53,336 nucleotides of DNA from Eubacteriales bacterium (GCA_030524715.1 JAUNGB010000029.1:1-53336), one strand, 5' to 3'; positions 26,311 to 35,669 are shown, counted from the stretch's first letter. The notes: a model not told the origin generated them from the sequence alone. Numbers and translations are program-made.

Positions 26311-26787
26311 ATGAAAGATAAACTGAGAGTTGTAATGACGGTCCTTCTGACCGCCGCGCTGGTTTTGATGGTGGGAGGCTTCTGGTTTTTTGTGGCAAAG
26401 CAGGCGGAAACAGAAATGGCTCAGGAGGAAGCCTCTGCCATAGAGGCGATGTATATAGAATACGGAGGCAGGGGCGATAAATATGTTTTTGTGCAGCAGG
26501 GAACGGATCTGCTTTTTTATGGGGAGATCCCTTCCGGCCAGCTTTATGACGAGTCTGACAGGAAGCTTTCGGAGGATAAGCTTGTTACCGGAGATATCCT
26601 GAAAATCTACGGCGACGGGATCATGACAAAATCCTATCCCGGGCAGTATCCCGGCATCACCAGAATGAAACGTATCCACATGGGCTATCCGGAGGATGCA
26701 GAGCAGTACGATGAGCTTCTGGAAGGACTTACCGGAAAAACGCTCTACTCAAAAGAAGAAGGAATTATGAAACCAGATATGGAATGA
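26311..26787 (+). CDS. Membrane-anchored small protein, YobA/DUF3221-like
   Basis: The 158-residue product has an N-terminal anchor (VVMTVLLTAALVLMVGGFWFF, about residues 7-27, reported in two halves around LTAALVL). The extracellular domain is small and beta-rich. It contains KLVTGDILKIYGDGIMTKSY and PGQYPGITRMKRI, the OB-fold-like pattern of the YobA/DUF3221 proteins. There is no lipobox cysteine. AAGGAG precedes the ATG. It is separated from yhaN by 130 bases and ends at a bidirectional terminator. Function is unknown. Confidence 0.6.
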   Translation: MKDKLRVVMTVLLTAALVLMVGGFWFFVAKQAETEMAQEEASAIEAMYIEYGGRGDKYVFVQQGTDLLFYGEIPSGQLYDESDRKLSEDKLVTGDILKIYGDGIMTKSYPGQYPGITRMKRIHMGYPEDAEQYDELLEGLTGKTLYSKEEGIMKPDME

Positions 26788-26848
26788 TTTGCTGATATGC
26801 GTCTTCTATAGGCGGTGAGTAACAGATTAAGATCAGCAGAGGGAAAAA

Positions 26849-26886
26849 CAGCCGTGAAATACACGAGAAAGAGTATTCCACGGCTG
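26849..26886. terminator. Bidirectional terminator between convergent genes
   Basis: CAGCCGTGAAATAC pairs with GTATTCCACGGCTG (13 of 14) around a ten-base loop. AT-rich sequence follows rightward, and a run of five T follows on the minus strand. It separates the rightward YobA-like gene from leftward prs. Confidence 0.85.
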
Positions 26887-26938
26887 ATATTTTATCCTGT
26901 TTCCATGTCTGGCATATACAGGCAGAGTTCTCTGAATA

Positions 26939-28135
26939 TTAAATTTCCGTATGATTTTCATACTGTGACATATATTCCTTCACGCAGCGCTTGATCCTGT
27001 CTACCGGGTTGAGCAGGTGGCTGACTGACAGATCGTGGTTCAGCGTATCGATGATCAAAGCGATATATTTGCTCATATCGCAGGAAATATAATAGCTTTT
27101 CTGAAGAAGCTCCGGAGTCTGATATACCAGATTGGTAGTAAGGAGCTTGTCAAATACGCCGTTTTTATGCGCCTCGTCAAATTTCTGCAGCCCGTCGGTA
27201 AACAGGCCGAAGGTAGAACAGATATAAATTCTGCCGGCGTCTCTCTGCTTCAGAAGAGACGCGATCTCCAGTACCGTATCGCCGGAGGAGATCATATCAT
27301 CCACCAGGATCATATCCTTGCCTTCAAGCTTAGGGCCAAGGAACTCATAAGCCGCAAGGGGATGACGTCCGTTTATAAATTTGGAGTAATCCAGACGCTT
27401 ATAGTACATACCCATATCCACTCCGAGAATATTGGCAAGATAAATGGCGCGTCCCATACTGCCCTCGTCCGGACTGATGATCATAAAATGCTCATTGTCA
27501 ATATGGAGCCCCTTTTCATGGTGGAGAAGCGCTTTGATAAACTGATAAGCCGGCTGCACCGTTTCAAACCCATGGAGGGGCGTTGCATTCTGTACGCGGG
27601 CGTCATGGGCGTCAAAGGTGATGATATTTTCCACACCCATGTTGGTCAGCTCCTGTAAAGCGGTGGCACAGTCCAGAGATTCTCTTCCGATACGTTTGCT
27701 CTGGCGGCTTTCATAAAGATATGGCATGATAACGTTTACGCGGCGTGCTTTGCCGCCGATAGCCCCGATCACGCGCTTCAGATCCTGAAAATGGTCGTCC
27801 GGCGACATCAGGTTCGTAAAGCCGCTGATGCGGTAGGTCATGCTGTAATTGCAGACATCCAGCATTATATAGATATCATCTCCGCGGACTGATTCCGAGA
27901 TGACGGCCTTTCCCTCGCCGGAACCGAAACGCGGAGTCTGTGCTTTGATTTTGTAGGAATCTCTCTGGTAACCTTCAAATGCGTAAGAATCCATGGCCTG
28001 ATGGGTGCGTTCGCTGCGCCATTGAACCAGCCATTCGTCAACCTTTTGGCCTAATTCCCCACAGCTTTCCAACGGAATCAACCCCAGCCTTCCCACAGGA
28101 AGTGTTGCTAAATCTTTCGTATTTAACTGTGCCAT
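26939..28135 (-). CDS. prs: Ribose-phosphate pyrophosphokinase, long clostridial form
   Basis: The 398-residue protein makes PRPP from ribose-5-phosphate and ATP for nucleotide, histidine and tryptophan synthesis. It has the tandem phosphoribosyltransferase folds of the family. The metal/PRPP loop is ILVDDMISSGDTVLEIASLL, and MIISPDEGSMGRAIYLANIL and NIITFDAHDARVQNATPLHG complete the site. It carries about 80 extra N-terminal residues compared with the 315-residue classical enzyme, as is common in Lachnospiraceae. It is the last gene of a leftward dnaD-dnaC-prs run, three bases after dnaC. Confidence 0.9.
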   Translation of the reverse strand: MAQLNTKDLATLPVGRLGLIPLESCGELGQKVDEWLVQWRSERTHQAMDSYAFEGYQRDSYKIKAQTPRFGSGEGKAVISESVRGDDIYIMLDVCNYSMTYRISGFTNLMSPDDHFQDLKRVIGAIGGKARRVNVIMPYLYESRQSKRIGRESLDCATALQELTNMGVENIITFDAHDARVQNATPLHGFETVQPAYQFIKALLHHEKGLHIDNEHFMIISPDEGSMGRAIYLANILGVDMGMYYKRLDYSKFINGRHPLAAYEFLGPKLEGKDMILVDDMISSGDTVLEIASLLKQRDAGRIYICSTFGLFTDGLQKFDEAHKNGVFDKLLTTNLVYQTPELLQKSYYISCDMSKYIALIIDTLNHDLSVSHLLNPVDRIKRCVKEYMSQYENHTEI

Positions 28136-28138
28136 TTT

Positions 28139-29137
28139 CTATTTTCCTCCTAAAAATATTTTCTGTATGCGGATGTCCTTCCCGATAAGCTTTACCATCT
28201 GGTAATTGCTGGCAATACGGGAAAAGGTACGTTCGGAATAGGTTTCCGAAAAGCTCTCCAGCTCCAGGTTTGTAGAAATAACGGTGGATTTATGCCGCAT
28301 GATCCGTTCATTGATACATAAAAACAACTGGGAAGAGACAAAACTATTGGTTAACTCCGTTCCCAGGTCATCAATGATCAAAAGATCACAGTCAAAAATC
28401 AAATCCTCACCGTAAGCTGTATCTGCGTTTCTGGAAAACGCAGACTGTGCCAGCATGTCAAATAAATCAAAAGCAGAAAAATATAATACGCAGTGCGCGG
28501 TGTCCAGAAGCTCCTTTGCAATACAGTGGGAAAGAAAGGTTTTGCCCACGCCGGTATTGCCGTACAGAAAAAGATTCTGAAACCGTCTGTCAAATTCCTC
28601 CACAAAGCTTTTAGCCGTGTGGTAAGCACGCCTGGCCGTCTCTAAAGCGGACAGACCGGTAGCTTCGTTTTTTATTGTATCAGAATAGTAATCAAATGAA
28701 AAGTGGTCAAAGTTCTCTTTTTTAATAATTTCTTTCAAATTAGACTGTGTATAGAGCAATTCAAGCTCCGCTTTCTTAAAGCAGATGCATTTCCTGCTCC
28801 CGATATATCCGGTATCCTGGCATTTAGGGCAGGTATAGGAAAGTTCCAGGTAATCCGCAGGGTAACCGTTGCTTAAAAGGAGGGCGGTGCGCTCCTCCCC
28901 GAGAAGGGCGATGGCGGCTTTCAGGTCAGCAGTGCCGGAGGCGGCGCCGTTCAGAAGGGAACGGGCCTTCCGGGCGCTCAGGGAGGCGACCTCCTGGTCG
29001 ATTTCCCTGAGACGGGGAAGGCGGGCATATGCCTCTGCCCGCCGTTCTTCCAGATTGCGGCGGTTTTCTGTCTGCCTGCGGTGATATTCTCTCATAATGG
29101 TATCGTACTGAAAATTCTGTAAAGGCACGGTATTCAC
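28139..29137 (-). CDS. dnaC: Replicative helicase loader, DnaC/DnaI type
   Basis: The 332-residue protein is the AAA+ ATPase that loads the replicative helicase. An N-terminal helical region is followed by a zinc-binding block, CPKCQDTGYIGSRKCICF (about residues 120-137). The ATPase domain has Walker A LYGNTGVGKTFLSH, Walker B LLIIDDLGTE, and a sensor/arginine-finger region SERTFSRIASNY. It is in one leftward transcript behind the DnaD-domain gene (12-base gap), the usual primosome pairing. Confidence 0.9.
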   Translation of the reverse strand: MNTVPLQNFQYDTIMREYHRRQTENRRNLEERRAEAYARLPRLREIDQEVASLSARKARSLLNGAASGTADLKAAIALLGEERTALLLSNGYPADYLELSYTCPKCQDTGYIGSRKCICFKKAELELLYTQSNLKEIIKKENFDHFSFDYYSDTIKNEATGLSALETARRAYHTAKSFVEEFDRRFQNLFLYGNTGVGKTFLSHCIAKELLDTAHCVLYFSAFDLFDMLAQSAFSRNADTAYGEDLIFDCDLLIIDDLGTELTNSFVSSQLFLCINERIMRHKSTVISTNLELESFSETYSERTFSRIASNYQMVKLIGKDIRIQKIFLGGK

Positions 29138-29149
29138 CTCTGTAATCGC

Positions 29150-30256
29150 CTATTGGTTAAGCAGGCGCTTTTCATATTCGTCAAAATTGTATTCCCTCTG
29201 CTGAAAATTGTTAAAACGGTTGGGCGCAGAGGAGGACGGGCGGGCAGGAGCTTTGGAAGCCTTGCGCTTTTTGTGCTCCGCGTCAAGGGCCTTAACGTCA
29301 TCCATATTGTGGACCTCTTTTTTCTTCCAGCCGCTGAGGATCTTGTCAGTATACTGGAAGCTGGGCTGGCCTGTCTGAAGGACGGTACGGCTGCATGCCT
29401 CCTGGATCAGATCCATCGTAAAGCCGTAGGTTTTCAGCCAGGTATCCATCATGGCGATCTCCGTATCCACCGGATTGCGTCCTGTAATGCCAAGGGCCTT
29501 TAATATGGTAAAATAATCCTTTGCATAGCGGGAATTGGAGTCTTTCGCCATTGAAACGGTCCTGATGCCTTCCTCGGCCCATGCCAGGGCAACCGTTTCG
29601 ATGTAGCGGATGCTTTTATGGTTACGGCTGACACAGTATTCGATCAGATATTCGATCAGGTCGGCCGACATTTTCAGCTCGTCGTAAAAAAACAGGATCT
29701 TCTGCATTTCCGTAGGCGTCAGAGTCTTCCCCAGATATTGCTCGGCAATATACAGAAGCTGGATGATATCCTCGTTCTGCTTCAGCTCCCTGATCCTGTC
29801 GGGAGTGAGAGAAGATGCCTTCGGCAAAGGTTTGGAACCCGCCCGGGCAGAAGCTGCCACGGGAGCGGCGGGCTCTGCCGACGCCTGGATTTCCTTCGGG
29901 CGGGCAGGAGTCTGAGACTGCGTATTCTGCCCGGAGGACTCCGTTTCCCGGGAGCTGCCGGAAGGTGAATGGAGTACGATACCGCACAGCTTCTTATCAG
30001 GCGTATACTGCAGGGTAAGAAGTCCCGCCTTGTCCCAGTATTTCAGCGCCCGCAGGACGTCCTTCTCCGTGCAGAGAAGGCGGTCCGCCATTTGTTCCAG
30101 GGCAAAAGAAACCGGGGCGTTGGAGAGAGTACGCAAAAGGTATACATAGACCTTGACAAATTCTCCGTTGGCCTCCGGCATATAATTGTCGATAAAGGTA
30201 TTGGACAGAACCGTGACCTCCGGACGGGAGGGATTCTGTAAAGTAATCATACTCAT
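29150..30256 (-). CDS. DnaD-domain primosomal replication protein
   Basis: I start at the ATG at 30256 (MSMITLQNPSRPEVTVLSNT). The frame is open further into the MITE at 30358, but that extension encodes MITE sequence. The 368-residue product has an N-terminal winged helix (LEQMADRLLCTEKDVLRALK), a low-complexity Ser/Ala/Pro linker (about 125-165) and a C-terminal DnaB_2/DnaD domain. That domain includes YLGKTLTPTEMQKILFFYDE and YAKDYFTILKALGI, and the protein ends in a basic tail. DnaD-like proteins remodel origin DNA and recruit the helicase loader encoded next. A cluster of DnaA boxes lies about 400 bases upstream. Confidence 0.85.
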   Translation of the reverse strand: MSMITLQNPSRPEVTVLSNTFIDNYMPEANGEFVKVYVYLLRTLSNAPVSFALEQMADRLLCTEKDVLRALKYWDKAGLLTLQYTPDKKLCGIVLHSPSGSSRETESSGQNTQSQTPARPKEIQASAEPAAPVAASARAGSKPLPKASSLTPDRIRELKQNEDIIQLLYIAEQYLGKTLTPTEMQKILFFYDELKMSADLIEYLIEYCVSRNHKSIRYIETVALAWAEEGIRTVSMAKDSNSRYAKDYFTILKALGITGRNPVDTEIAMMDTWLKTYGFTMDLIQEACSRTVLQTGQPSFQYTDKILSGWKKKEVHNMDDVKALDAEHKKRKASKAPARPSSSAPNRFNNFQQREYNFDEYEKRLLNQ

Positions 30257-30357
30257 GAAGCACCGCTCACTTTCTAAGTGTAAAAAAATGTTGCTGTTCA
30301 AACACACTATAATAACGTATAACGCAAAAAAATGTCTGGCGGGGTATGGACGCCCGC

Positions 30358-30523
30358 CTAGAGCGTGTTTGAAAATTGCTTTCTGCAAGATGTATTCCAC
30401 AATTTGTGGGATATTTGGTTCAAATAAGGGAGGCGTAGCGGGCTACGCTGACCGAATTTGGGACAAATAGACCGCAAAGTGGGGGATGCAGATTGCGGGA
30501 ATGAATTTTCAAACACGCTCTAG
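30358..30523 (+). mobile_element. 166-bp MITE, copy 2
   Basis: The 20-bp perfect terminal inverted repeats, length and orientation are the same as in the copy at 21714-21879. It is inserted about 100 bases upstream of the dnaD-like start codon, between that gene and the DnaA-box cluster, so it may have displaced or supplied promoter elements of the dnaD-dnaC-prs run. Confidence 0.8.
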
Positions 30524-30589
30524 AATAATAGGATTATAGCACAAGATTTTTGAAATGAGAATAGAGAATTTTTTGCGGAAAAGAAATCC

Positions 30590-30860
30590 ACATGCGGGTG
30601 GATATGCGGAATAAGGTGGAAAAGATTTCCCCACAGTTATAAAATTCATCCACATTCAAAATGTGGATAATGTGGATAATGTGCAAAGCCGCCGTTTCCG
30701 TAAATTATGGGAAACCACGAAAAACGGGAATTATGTAAGAAAAGAAAGAATAATGTGTAAAAGTGCCGCCGAATTATGTCAAGTGGATAATGCACAAAGA
30801 AATCCACATGCCATACACAGTGAAAATGTGTATAACCATGTGGATAATGTGGATAACTTT
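30590..30860 (+). promoter_or_regulatory. Cluster of DnaA boxes
   Basis: TGTGGATAA (consensus TTATNCACA on the other strand) occurs at 30662-30670, 30671-30679, 30839-30847 and 30848-30856. The variant TGTGTATAA is at 30827-30835 and a one-mismatch box at 30782-30790. All face the same way, and two pairs are directly abutted. Partial boxes (aatccacatg, catccacatt) lie between. The segment is AT-rich and non-coding between murC and the dnaD-like gene. It may titrate DnaA or let DnaA regulate dnaD-dnaC. I do not see dnaA or dnaN, so I do not call it oriC. Confidence 0.75.
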
Positions 30861-30896
30861 ACCGCAAAGGGGAATGTAAATGTCCGATTTACAAAA

Positions 30897-30933
30897 AGAC
30901 GGCGGCTGCTTCGTACTTTTGCAGCCGCCGTCT
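30897..30933 (-). terminator. Terminator after murC
   Basis: AGACGGCGGCTGC and GCAGCCGCCGTCT form a perfect 13-bp stem around an 11-base loop. On the minus strand it is followed by TTTTTG, four bases beyond the murC stop. Confidence 0.9.
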
Positions 30934-30937
30934 GTGT

Positions 30938-32317
30938 TTATCTGCCCAGCAGATGTTCTCCGATATTTACTACGTCGCCTGCTCCCATGGTAATGAGCAG
31001 GTCGCCCTGCGTACAGTTTTCAAGCAGGAAATTTTCTATTTCGTCAAAGGTCGGGAAATATTCGCAGGGAGTTCCCGACTCCTGAATCAGCTTTTGGAGA
31101 TCTTCTGAGGAAATTCCAAGATCATCCGTTTCTCTTGCCGCATAAATGTCTGCAAGGACAACATGATCCGCAAGGCTTAAGGCACGGGCGAATTCCGGCA
31201 GGAGCGCCTTGGTCCTGGTGTAGGTGTGAGGCTGGAATACACACCAGGTCGTCTTATGTGGATAATTTTTGGCGGCATGCAGGGTTGCCTCGATCTCAGT
31301 GGGATGATGGGCATAGTCGTCAATGACCGTCACCCCTGCGACTGTGCCTTTTAACTGGAAACGGCGGTCCGTTCCCGTAAATTCAGACAGGCCTTTGCCG
31401 ATAGTCTCTTCAGACAGTCCCAGAAGCATACCGGCGGCAATGGCGGAAAGAGCGTTGGACACATTGTGGATGCCGGGTACCTTCAGGCGATAAGTTCCCA
31501 CATTCTCGCCGTTCTTCAGCGCGGTAAAGGATGCGCGGCCAAGCTCGTCATAGGTGATATCGCAGGCAGTGTAATCTGCCGGATGCTCCAGCCCGTAGGT
31601 GATGACCTGACAGGGCAGCCCGCGGATAACGGATTCATATTCCGGCGTATCCGCATTGATGATCAGCGTGCCGTCCGCAGGAAGGAGCTGGGCAAATTTA
31701 CGGAAAGAGCGCCGGATATCATCAATATCTTTGAAAAAATCCAGATGATCCGCATCCATGTTCAGGATAATGCTGATCTTGGGGAAGAAGCTTAAAAAGC
31801 TGTTGGTATATTCACACGCCTCCGTAAGGAATGTCTCAGACTGTCCTACACGGATATTTCCCTTAATGGCGGGAAGGATGCCGCCTACGCTGATGGTAGG
31901 GTCGCAATCTCCTGCCAGGAGGATATGGGAAAGCATGGATGTTGTGGTCGTTTTCCCGTGAGTGCCGGAAACGGCGATGGCAGTATCATAATTGCGCATG
32001 ATCTGTCCGAGAAGCTGCGCGCGGGTAAGCATCGGAAGGTTTTTGGAAACCGCACAGGCAAATTCCGGATTATCCGGGTGAATGGCCGCCGTATAGACAA
32101 CCACCTCAACAGAATCCTCAATGTTAGATGCGCGCTGTCCGTAAAAAATCTTAGCCCCTCTTTCCTCAAGGGTTCTGGTGAGAGGGCTTTCCTTTGCGTC
32201 CGAACCGGAAACAGTAAAATTTTCTTCCAGAAGGATCTCGGCAAGGCCGCTCATGCTGATTCCGCCGATACCGATAAAGTGGATATGCTGCGGTTTATGA
32301 AAGTCTATCTGATACAT
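30938..32317 (-). CDS. murC: UDP-N-acetylmuramate--L-alanine ligase
   Basis: The 459-residue enzyme adds L-alanine to UDP-MurNAc in peptidoglycan precursor synthesis. The three Mur domains are present. The N-terminal Rossmann fold has IHFIGIGGISMSGLAEILL. The central ATPase has AVSGTHGKTTTTSMLSHILL and LNMDADHLDFF. The C-terminal domain has VIDDYAHHPTEIEATLHAAK and CVFQPHTYTRT. The His-rich HPTEI and FQPHTYTR motifs identify MurC among Mur ligases. It is monocistronic, with a promoter at 32396-32424 and a strong terminator. Confidence 0.95.
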   Translation of the reverse strand: MYQIDFHKPQHIHFIGIGGISMSGLAEILLEENFTVSGSDAKESPLTRTLEERGAKIFYGQRASNIEDSVEVVVYTAAIHPDNPEFACAVSKNLPMLTRAQLLGQIMRNYDTAIAVSGTHGKTTTTSMLSHILLAGDCDPTISVGGILPAIKGNIRVGQSETFLTEACEYTNSFLSFFPKISIILNMDADHLDFFKDIDDIRRSFRKFAQLLPADGTLIINADTPEYESVIRGLPCQVITYGLEHPADYTACDITYDELGRASFTALKNGENVGTYRLKVPGIHNVSNALSAIAAGMLLGLSEETIGKGLSEFTGTDRRFQLKGTVAGVTVIDDYAHHPTEIEATLHAAKNYPHKTTWCVFQPHTYTRTKALLPEFARALSLADHVVLADIYAARETDDLGISSEDLQKLIQESGTPCEYFPTFDEIENFLLENCTQGDLLITMGAGDVVNIGEHLLGR

Positions 32318-32395
32318 ATTGAAGTCTCCTTAATATTTAATTTCGCTTTTGGGGTATTAGAATATCATGGCCTTTTAGCGTTTTGACCTTGATTT

Positions 32396-32424
32396 ATTAT
32401 ACCTCCAATGGAAAAAAATGAAAA
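32396..32424 (-). promoter_or_regulatory. Promoter of murC
   Basis: On the minus strand TTTTCA (32424-32419) and a perfect TATAAT (32401-32396) are separated by 17 bases, about 80 bases before the start codon. Confidence 0.55.
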
Positions 32425-32597
32425 GAGCGAATTCTCGCGTAAGGAGCCTTAATAAGATTCCGTTTGTATGGGCGGGAAAAATGTCGAAAATTCTGGAAGA
32501 TAGGGTCAACTTGACGGAAATGATAATAATATTTATAAAAAAACTAGGCAATACTTATAAAAAAAATAATTTACAGACAAAATAATTGTAAAAAATG

Positions 32598-32626
32598 TTC
32601 ACTAATTAAGTAAAGTATGGTATAAT
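32598..32626 (+). promoter_or_regulatory. Promoter of glgC-glgD
   Basis: TTCACT (32598-32603) and a perfect TATAAT (32621-32626) are 17 bases apart in very AT-rich DNA, 40 bases before glgC. Confidence 0.6.
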
Positions 32627-32666
32627 ATCAGGAAAATACAAATCATAACATACAAGAGGTGATTGC

Positions 32667-33944
32667 ATGATTAAGAAAGAAATGATTGCTATGCTTCTGG
32701 CCGGAGGCCAGGGCAGCAGACTAGGGGTTCTCACAGAAAAAGTTGCAAAACCGGCAGTCGCTTTCGGGGGAAAATACCGTATTATTGATTTCCCCTTAAG
32801 TAATTGCATCAATTCGGGTATTGATACAGTTGGCGTATTGACACAGTACCAGCCGCTGCGGCTGAACACGCATATCGGTATCGGCATCCCGTGGGATCTG
32901 GACAGAAATGAAGGCGGCGTAACCGTATTACCTCCATATGAAAAGAGTACGAACAGCGAGTGGTACACAGGAACCGCAAACGCCATTTACCAGAATCTGG
33001 ATTATATGCAGCAGTATAATCCGGATTATGTTCTTATTTTGTCCGGCGACCATATTTACAAGATGGACTATGAAGTAATGCTGGATTTCCACAAGGCAAA
33101 CAAGGCAGATATCACGATTGCATGTATGCCTGTTCCCATTGAAGAGGCCAGCCGTTTCGGCATTATGGTAACAGATGAGACAGGCCGCATTACGGAGTTT
33201 GAAGAGAAGCCTGAGAAGCCAAGCAGTAATCTGGCCTCTATGGGCATCTATATCTTTAGCTGGAATATCCTCAAGGAGGCGCTGATCGCGCTGAAAGACC
33301 AGAGCAGCCTGGATTTCGGCAAGCATATTCTTCCTTATTGTAAAGATAAAGGACAGAATCTGTTTGCTTATGAATATAACGGATATTGGAAAGACGTAGG
33401 AACTCTTGGCTCTTACTGGGAAGCCAATATGGAACTTATCGATATTATCCCGGAATTTAATCTCTATGAGGAATTCTGGAAGATTTACACCAAAGGAGAC
33501 ATCATTCCGCCTCAGTATGTTTCTGCCGACGCTGTGATCGACAGATGCCTTATCGGAGAAGGCGCAGAGATTTACGGTGAAGTACGTAACTCGGTGATCG
33601 GACCGAATGTCATTATCGGCAAGGGCAGCGTTGTCCGCGATTCTATCATTATGCGCAATTCTACAGTAGGAGAGGGCGTAACCATGGATAAGGCGATCAT
33701 CGCGGAGGATGTTGTGATCGGCAATAATGTAGTTATCGGCTGCGGCGAGGAAGCGCCCAATGTTCTCAAGCCGTCGGTTTACGCTTTCGGTCTTGCGACC
33801 ATCGGAGAGCGCAGCGTCATTCCGGATAACGTAAAGATTGGTAAAAACACAGCCATTTCCGGCGTAACCACAGCGGCAGACTATCCTGACGGTATTCTGG
33901 AAAGCGGACAAGTAATTTCAGCAAAGGATGGTGAGGAAGCATGA
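32667..33944 (+). CDS. glgC: Glucose-1-phosphate adenylyltransferase catalytic subunit
   Basis: The 425-residue enzyme makes ADP-glucose for glycogen. The nucleotidyltransferase domain begins [20 protein letters not shown], with the effector/substrate region [43 protein letters not shown] and EFEEKPEKP follow. A C-terminal left-handed beta helix (about 290-400) has hexapeptide repeats such as [17 protein letters not shown]. All catalytic motifs are intact. It overlaps glgD by four bases (ATGA); GlgC and GlgD form a heterotetramer in other Firmicutes. Confidence 0.95.
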   Translation: MIKKEMIAMLLAGGQGSRLGVLTEKVAKPAVAFGGKYRIIDFPLSNCINSGIDTVGVLTQYQPLRLNTHIGIGIPWDLDRNEGGVTVLPPYEKSTNSEWYTGTANAIYQNLDYMQQYNPDYVLILSGDHIYKMDYEVMLDFHKANKADITIACMPVPIEEASRFGIMVTDETGRITEFEEKPEKPSSNLASMGIYIFSWNILKEALIALKDQSSLDFGKHILPYCKDKGQNLFAYEYNGYWKDVGTLGSYWEANMELIDIIPEFNLYEEFWKIYTKGDIIPPQYVSADAVIDRCLIGEGAEIYGEVRNSVIGPNVIIGKGSVVRDSIIMRNSTVGEGVTMDKAIIAEDVVIGNNVVIGCGEEAPNVLKPSVYAFGLATIGERSVIPDNVKIGKNTAISGVTTAADYPDGILESGQVISAKDGEEA

Positions 33945-35059
33945 GAGCGATCGGTATTATTTTAGCAGGCGGCAACAACAACCGTATGAGAGAATTGTCC
34001 AATAAGCGGGCAATCGCGGCAATGCCAATTGGCGGAAGCTACAGAAGCATTGATTTTGCACTGAGCAATATGGCAAATTCCCATATCCAGAAGGTTGCTG
34101 TTCTGACACAGTACAATGCACGTTCCCTGAACGAGCATCTGAGTTCCTCTAAATGGTGGGATTTCGGAAGGAAGCAGGGCGGCCTTTATGTGTTTACCCC
34201 GACCATTACAAAAGAAAACAGTCTCTGGTACCAGGGAACGGCGGACGCCATTTATCAGAACCTGACCTTTTTGAAAAACAGCCATGAACCTTATGTGGTG
34301 ATCGCATCCGGCGACGGCATTTATAAGATGGATTACAACAAGGTACTGGAATATCACATTGCAAAGCGTGCAGACATTACAGTTGTATGTACAACCTGCA
34401 GGGATCAGAGTGAGGTGGAACGTTTCGGCGTCGTCCGTATGAATGACGACGGCAGGATCGAAGAATTTGAAGAGAAGCCGGTTGTTTCTTCTTATAATAC
34501 GATATCCACAGGCATTTATGTCATTCGAAGAAGACAGCTTATCGAACTGATCGAGAAAGCAGCTTCAGAAGGCAGAAAGGATTTTGTAAATGATATTCTG
34601 ATCCGTTATAAGAATCTGAAAAGAATTTATGGCTATAAAATGGACTCCTATTGGAGCAATATTTCTACCGCAGAGGCGTATTACAGAACCAATATGGCGT
34701 TTCTGGAGCCGGAAATCCGCAATTATTTCTTCAAACAGGAGCCGGCTATTAAGACGAAGATCGATGATCTTCCGCCGGCTAAATATAATCCCGGCGCAGT
34801 TGTTAAAAACAGCCTCATTTCCAGCGGATGCATTATTAACGGAACGGTTGAAAATTCCGTGCTGTTCAAGGATGTATTTGTGGGCAATAATTGTGTGATC
34901 AAGAATTCTGTCATTCTCAATAATGTATATCTGGGGGATAACACGCATATTGAGAATTGTGTTGTGGAGAGCAGGGATACGATCAGGGCAAATTCTTATT
35001 ACTGCGGCGAAGGAGAAGTCAAAATCGTCGTGGAGAAAAATGAGCGATACGTATTATAA
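33941..35059 (+). CDS. glgD: GlgD, regulatory paralogue of ADP-glucose pyrophosphorylase
   Basis: The 372-residue protein is a GlgC paralogue whose glycine-rich loop is altered to [20 protein letters not shown]. In GlgD it modulates GlgC and is poorly active or inactive alone. It retains [15 protein letters not shown] in place of the GDHIYKMDY of GlgC, and EFEEKPVV. A shortened beta-helix C-terminus is present ([20 protein letters not shown]). Translation is coupled to glgC through the ATGA overlap. Differences at the substrate loop support a regulatory role. Confidence 0.92.
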   Translation: MRAIGIILAGGNNNRMRELSNKRAIAAMPIGGSYRSIDFALSNMANSHIQKVAVLTQYNARSLNEHLSSSKWWDFGRKQGGLYVFTPTITKENSLWYQGTADAIYQNLTFLKNSHEPYVVIASGDGIYKMDYNKVLEYHIAKRADITVVCTTCRDQSEVERFGVVRMNDDGRIEEFEEKPVVSSYNTISTGIYVIRRRQLIELIEKAASEGRKDFVNDILIRYKNLKRIYGYKMDSYWSNISTAEAYYRTNMAFLEPEIRNYFFKQEPAIKTKIDDLPPAKYNPGAVVKNSLISSGCIINGTVENSVLFKDVFVGNNCVIKNSVILNNVYLGDNTHIENCVVESRDTIRANSYYCGEGEVKIVVEKNERYVL

Positions 35060-35135
35060 TTTTTTTATCATATGATACCACGGTTAAAAGACTGTATCAT
35101 AATATACGTGTGCAAAAGGAAAGGGGCAAGCAAAG

Positions 35136-35429
35136 ATGAATATTACAGATGTACGTGTGAGGAAGGTTACGAAAGAGGGGAAAATGAAGGCGGTTGTCTC
35201 CATTACCATTGATGATGAATTCGTAGTGCATGATATTAAGGTGATCGAGGGCGAAAAGGGCCTGTTTATCGCAATGCCCAGCCGTAAGGCTACGGACGGC
35301 GAATACCGGGACATTGCGCATCCCATCAATTCGGCTACACGGGACAGGATTCAGAGTATCATCCTTGGCAGGTATCAGGAGGTTATGGCAGAAGAAGCGG
35401 AGGAAACAGAAGAAGCTCTTGAGGCTTAA
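35136..35429 (+). CDS. spoVG: SpoVG family RNA/DNA-binding regulator
   Basis: The 97-residue protein is a complete Spo[22 protein letters not shown], the binding strand [20 protein letters not shown] and [15 protein letters not shown]. The C-terminus is acidic, as is usual. SpoVG proteins bind nucleic acids and affect septation, sporulation and virulence genes in Firmicutes. AAAGGGG precedes the ATG. It follows glgD after 76 bases and may be read from the same transcript. It ends upstream of the strong terminator at 35610, leaving about 180 bases of 3' region. Confidence 0.95.
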   Translation: MNITDVRVRKVTKEGKMKAVVSITIDDEFVVHDIKVIEGEKGLFIAMPSRKATDGEYRDIAHPINSATRDRIQSIILGRYQEVMAEEAEETEEALEA

Positions 35430-35609
35430 ATTGTCCGGCTAATGTCGATACATCTGTGCAAGAGAGCTTGCACATCTGCATATCCGCAGCCCGGGACTTT
35501 CATAAATAAAATCCTTTCGTTGCCAGAGGCGGAAAACCACTGCCTTCAGGCGGCGGGATGAGCCTTATTAATAAATACAGTACTTACTCATACAGGGGAC
35601 AGGATCCTG
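35430..35609 (+). other. Untranslated region after spoVG with a hairpin resembling an IS200/IS605 end
   Basis: No gene is visible. Near the centre CCACTGCC (35537-35544), loop TTCA and GGCGGCGG (35549-35556) form an imperfect hairpin followed by gatgagccttatta. This resembles the right-end hairpins and reRNA scaffolds of IS200/IS605-type elements, from memory. An earlier small stem (gtgcaagagagcttgcac) lies at about 35456-35473. It may be a relic of a mobile element or a structured 3' RNA. Confidence 0.35.
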
Positions 35610-35640
35610 AGCGGCGCTTATCACAAGCGCCGCTTTTGTT
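35610..35640 (+). terminator. Terminator after spoVG
   Basis: AGCGGCGCTT and AAGCGCCGCT form a perfect 10-bp GC-rich stem around ATCAC, followed by TTTGTTATTG. Confidence 0.85.
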
Positions 35641-35669
35641 ATTGTTCACACCTGCGGCGCAAACAGTAC
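35638..35669. repeat. Degenerate copy of the gttactgtttacacc palindrome
   Basis: gttattgttcacacc, loop tgc and ggcgcaaacagtac match the family with several changes. It abuts the terminator. The rest of the stretch to the promoter at 35801 holds no gene that I can see. Confidence 0.5.

Noticed and set aside
30257-30400. Upstream extension of the dnaD-like gene
   Set aside because: It encodes MITE and intergenic sequence; the ATG at 30256 gives the normal N-terminus.
30590-30860. Chromosomal origin oriC
   Set aside because: The DnaA boxes are impressive, but dnaA, dnaN and an obvious unwinding element are not here, and the neighbours are dnaD/dnaC and murC.
30663-31085. Open frame of 140 codons through the DnaA-box cluster into murC on the opposite strand
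   Set aside because: It is antisense to the end of murC, crosses its terminator and contains the box repeats as VDNVDN-type codons; no ribosome site.
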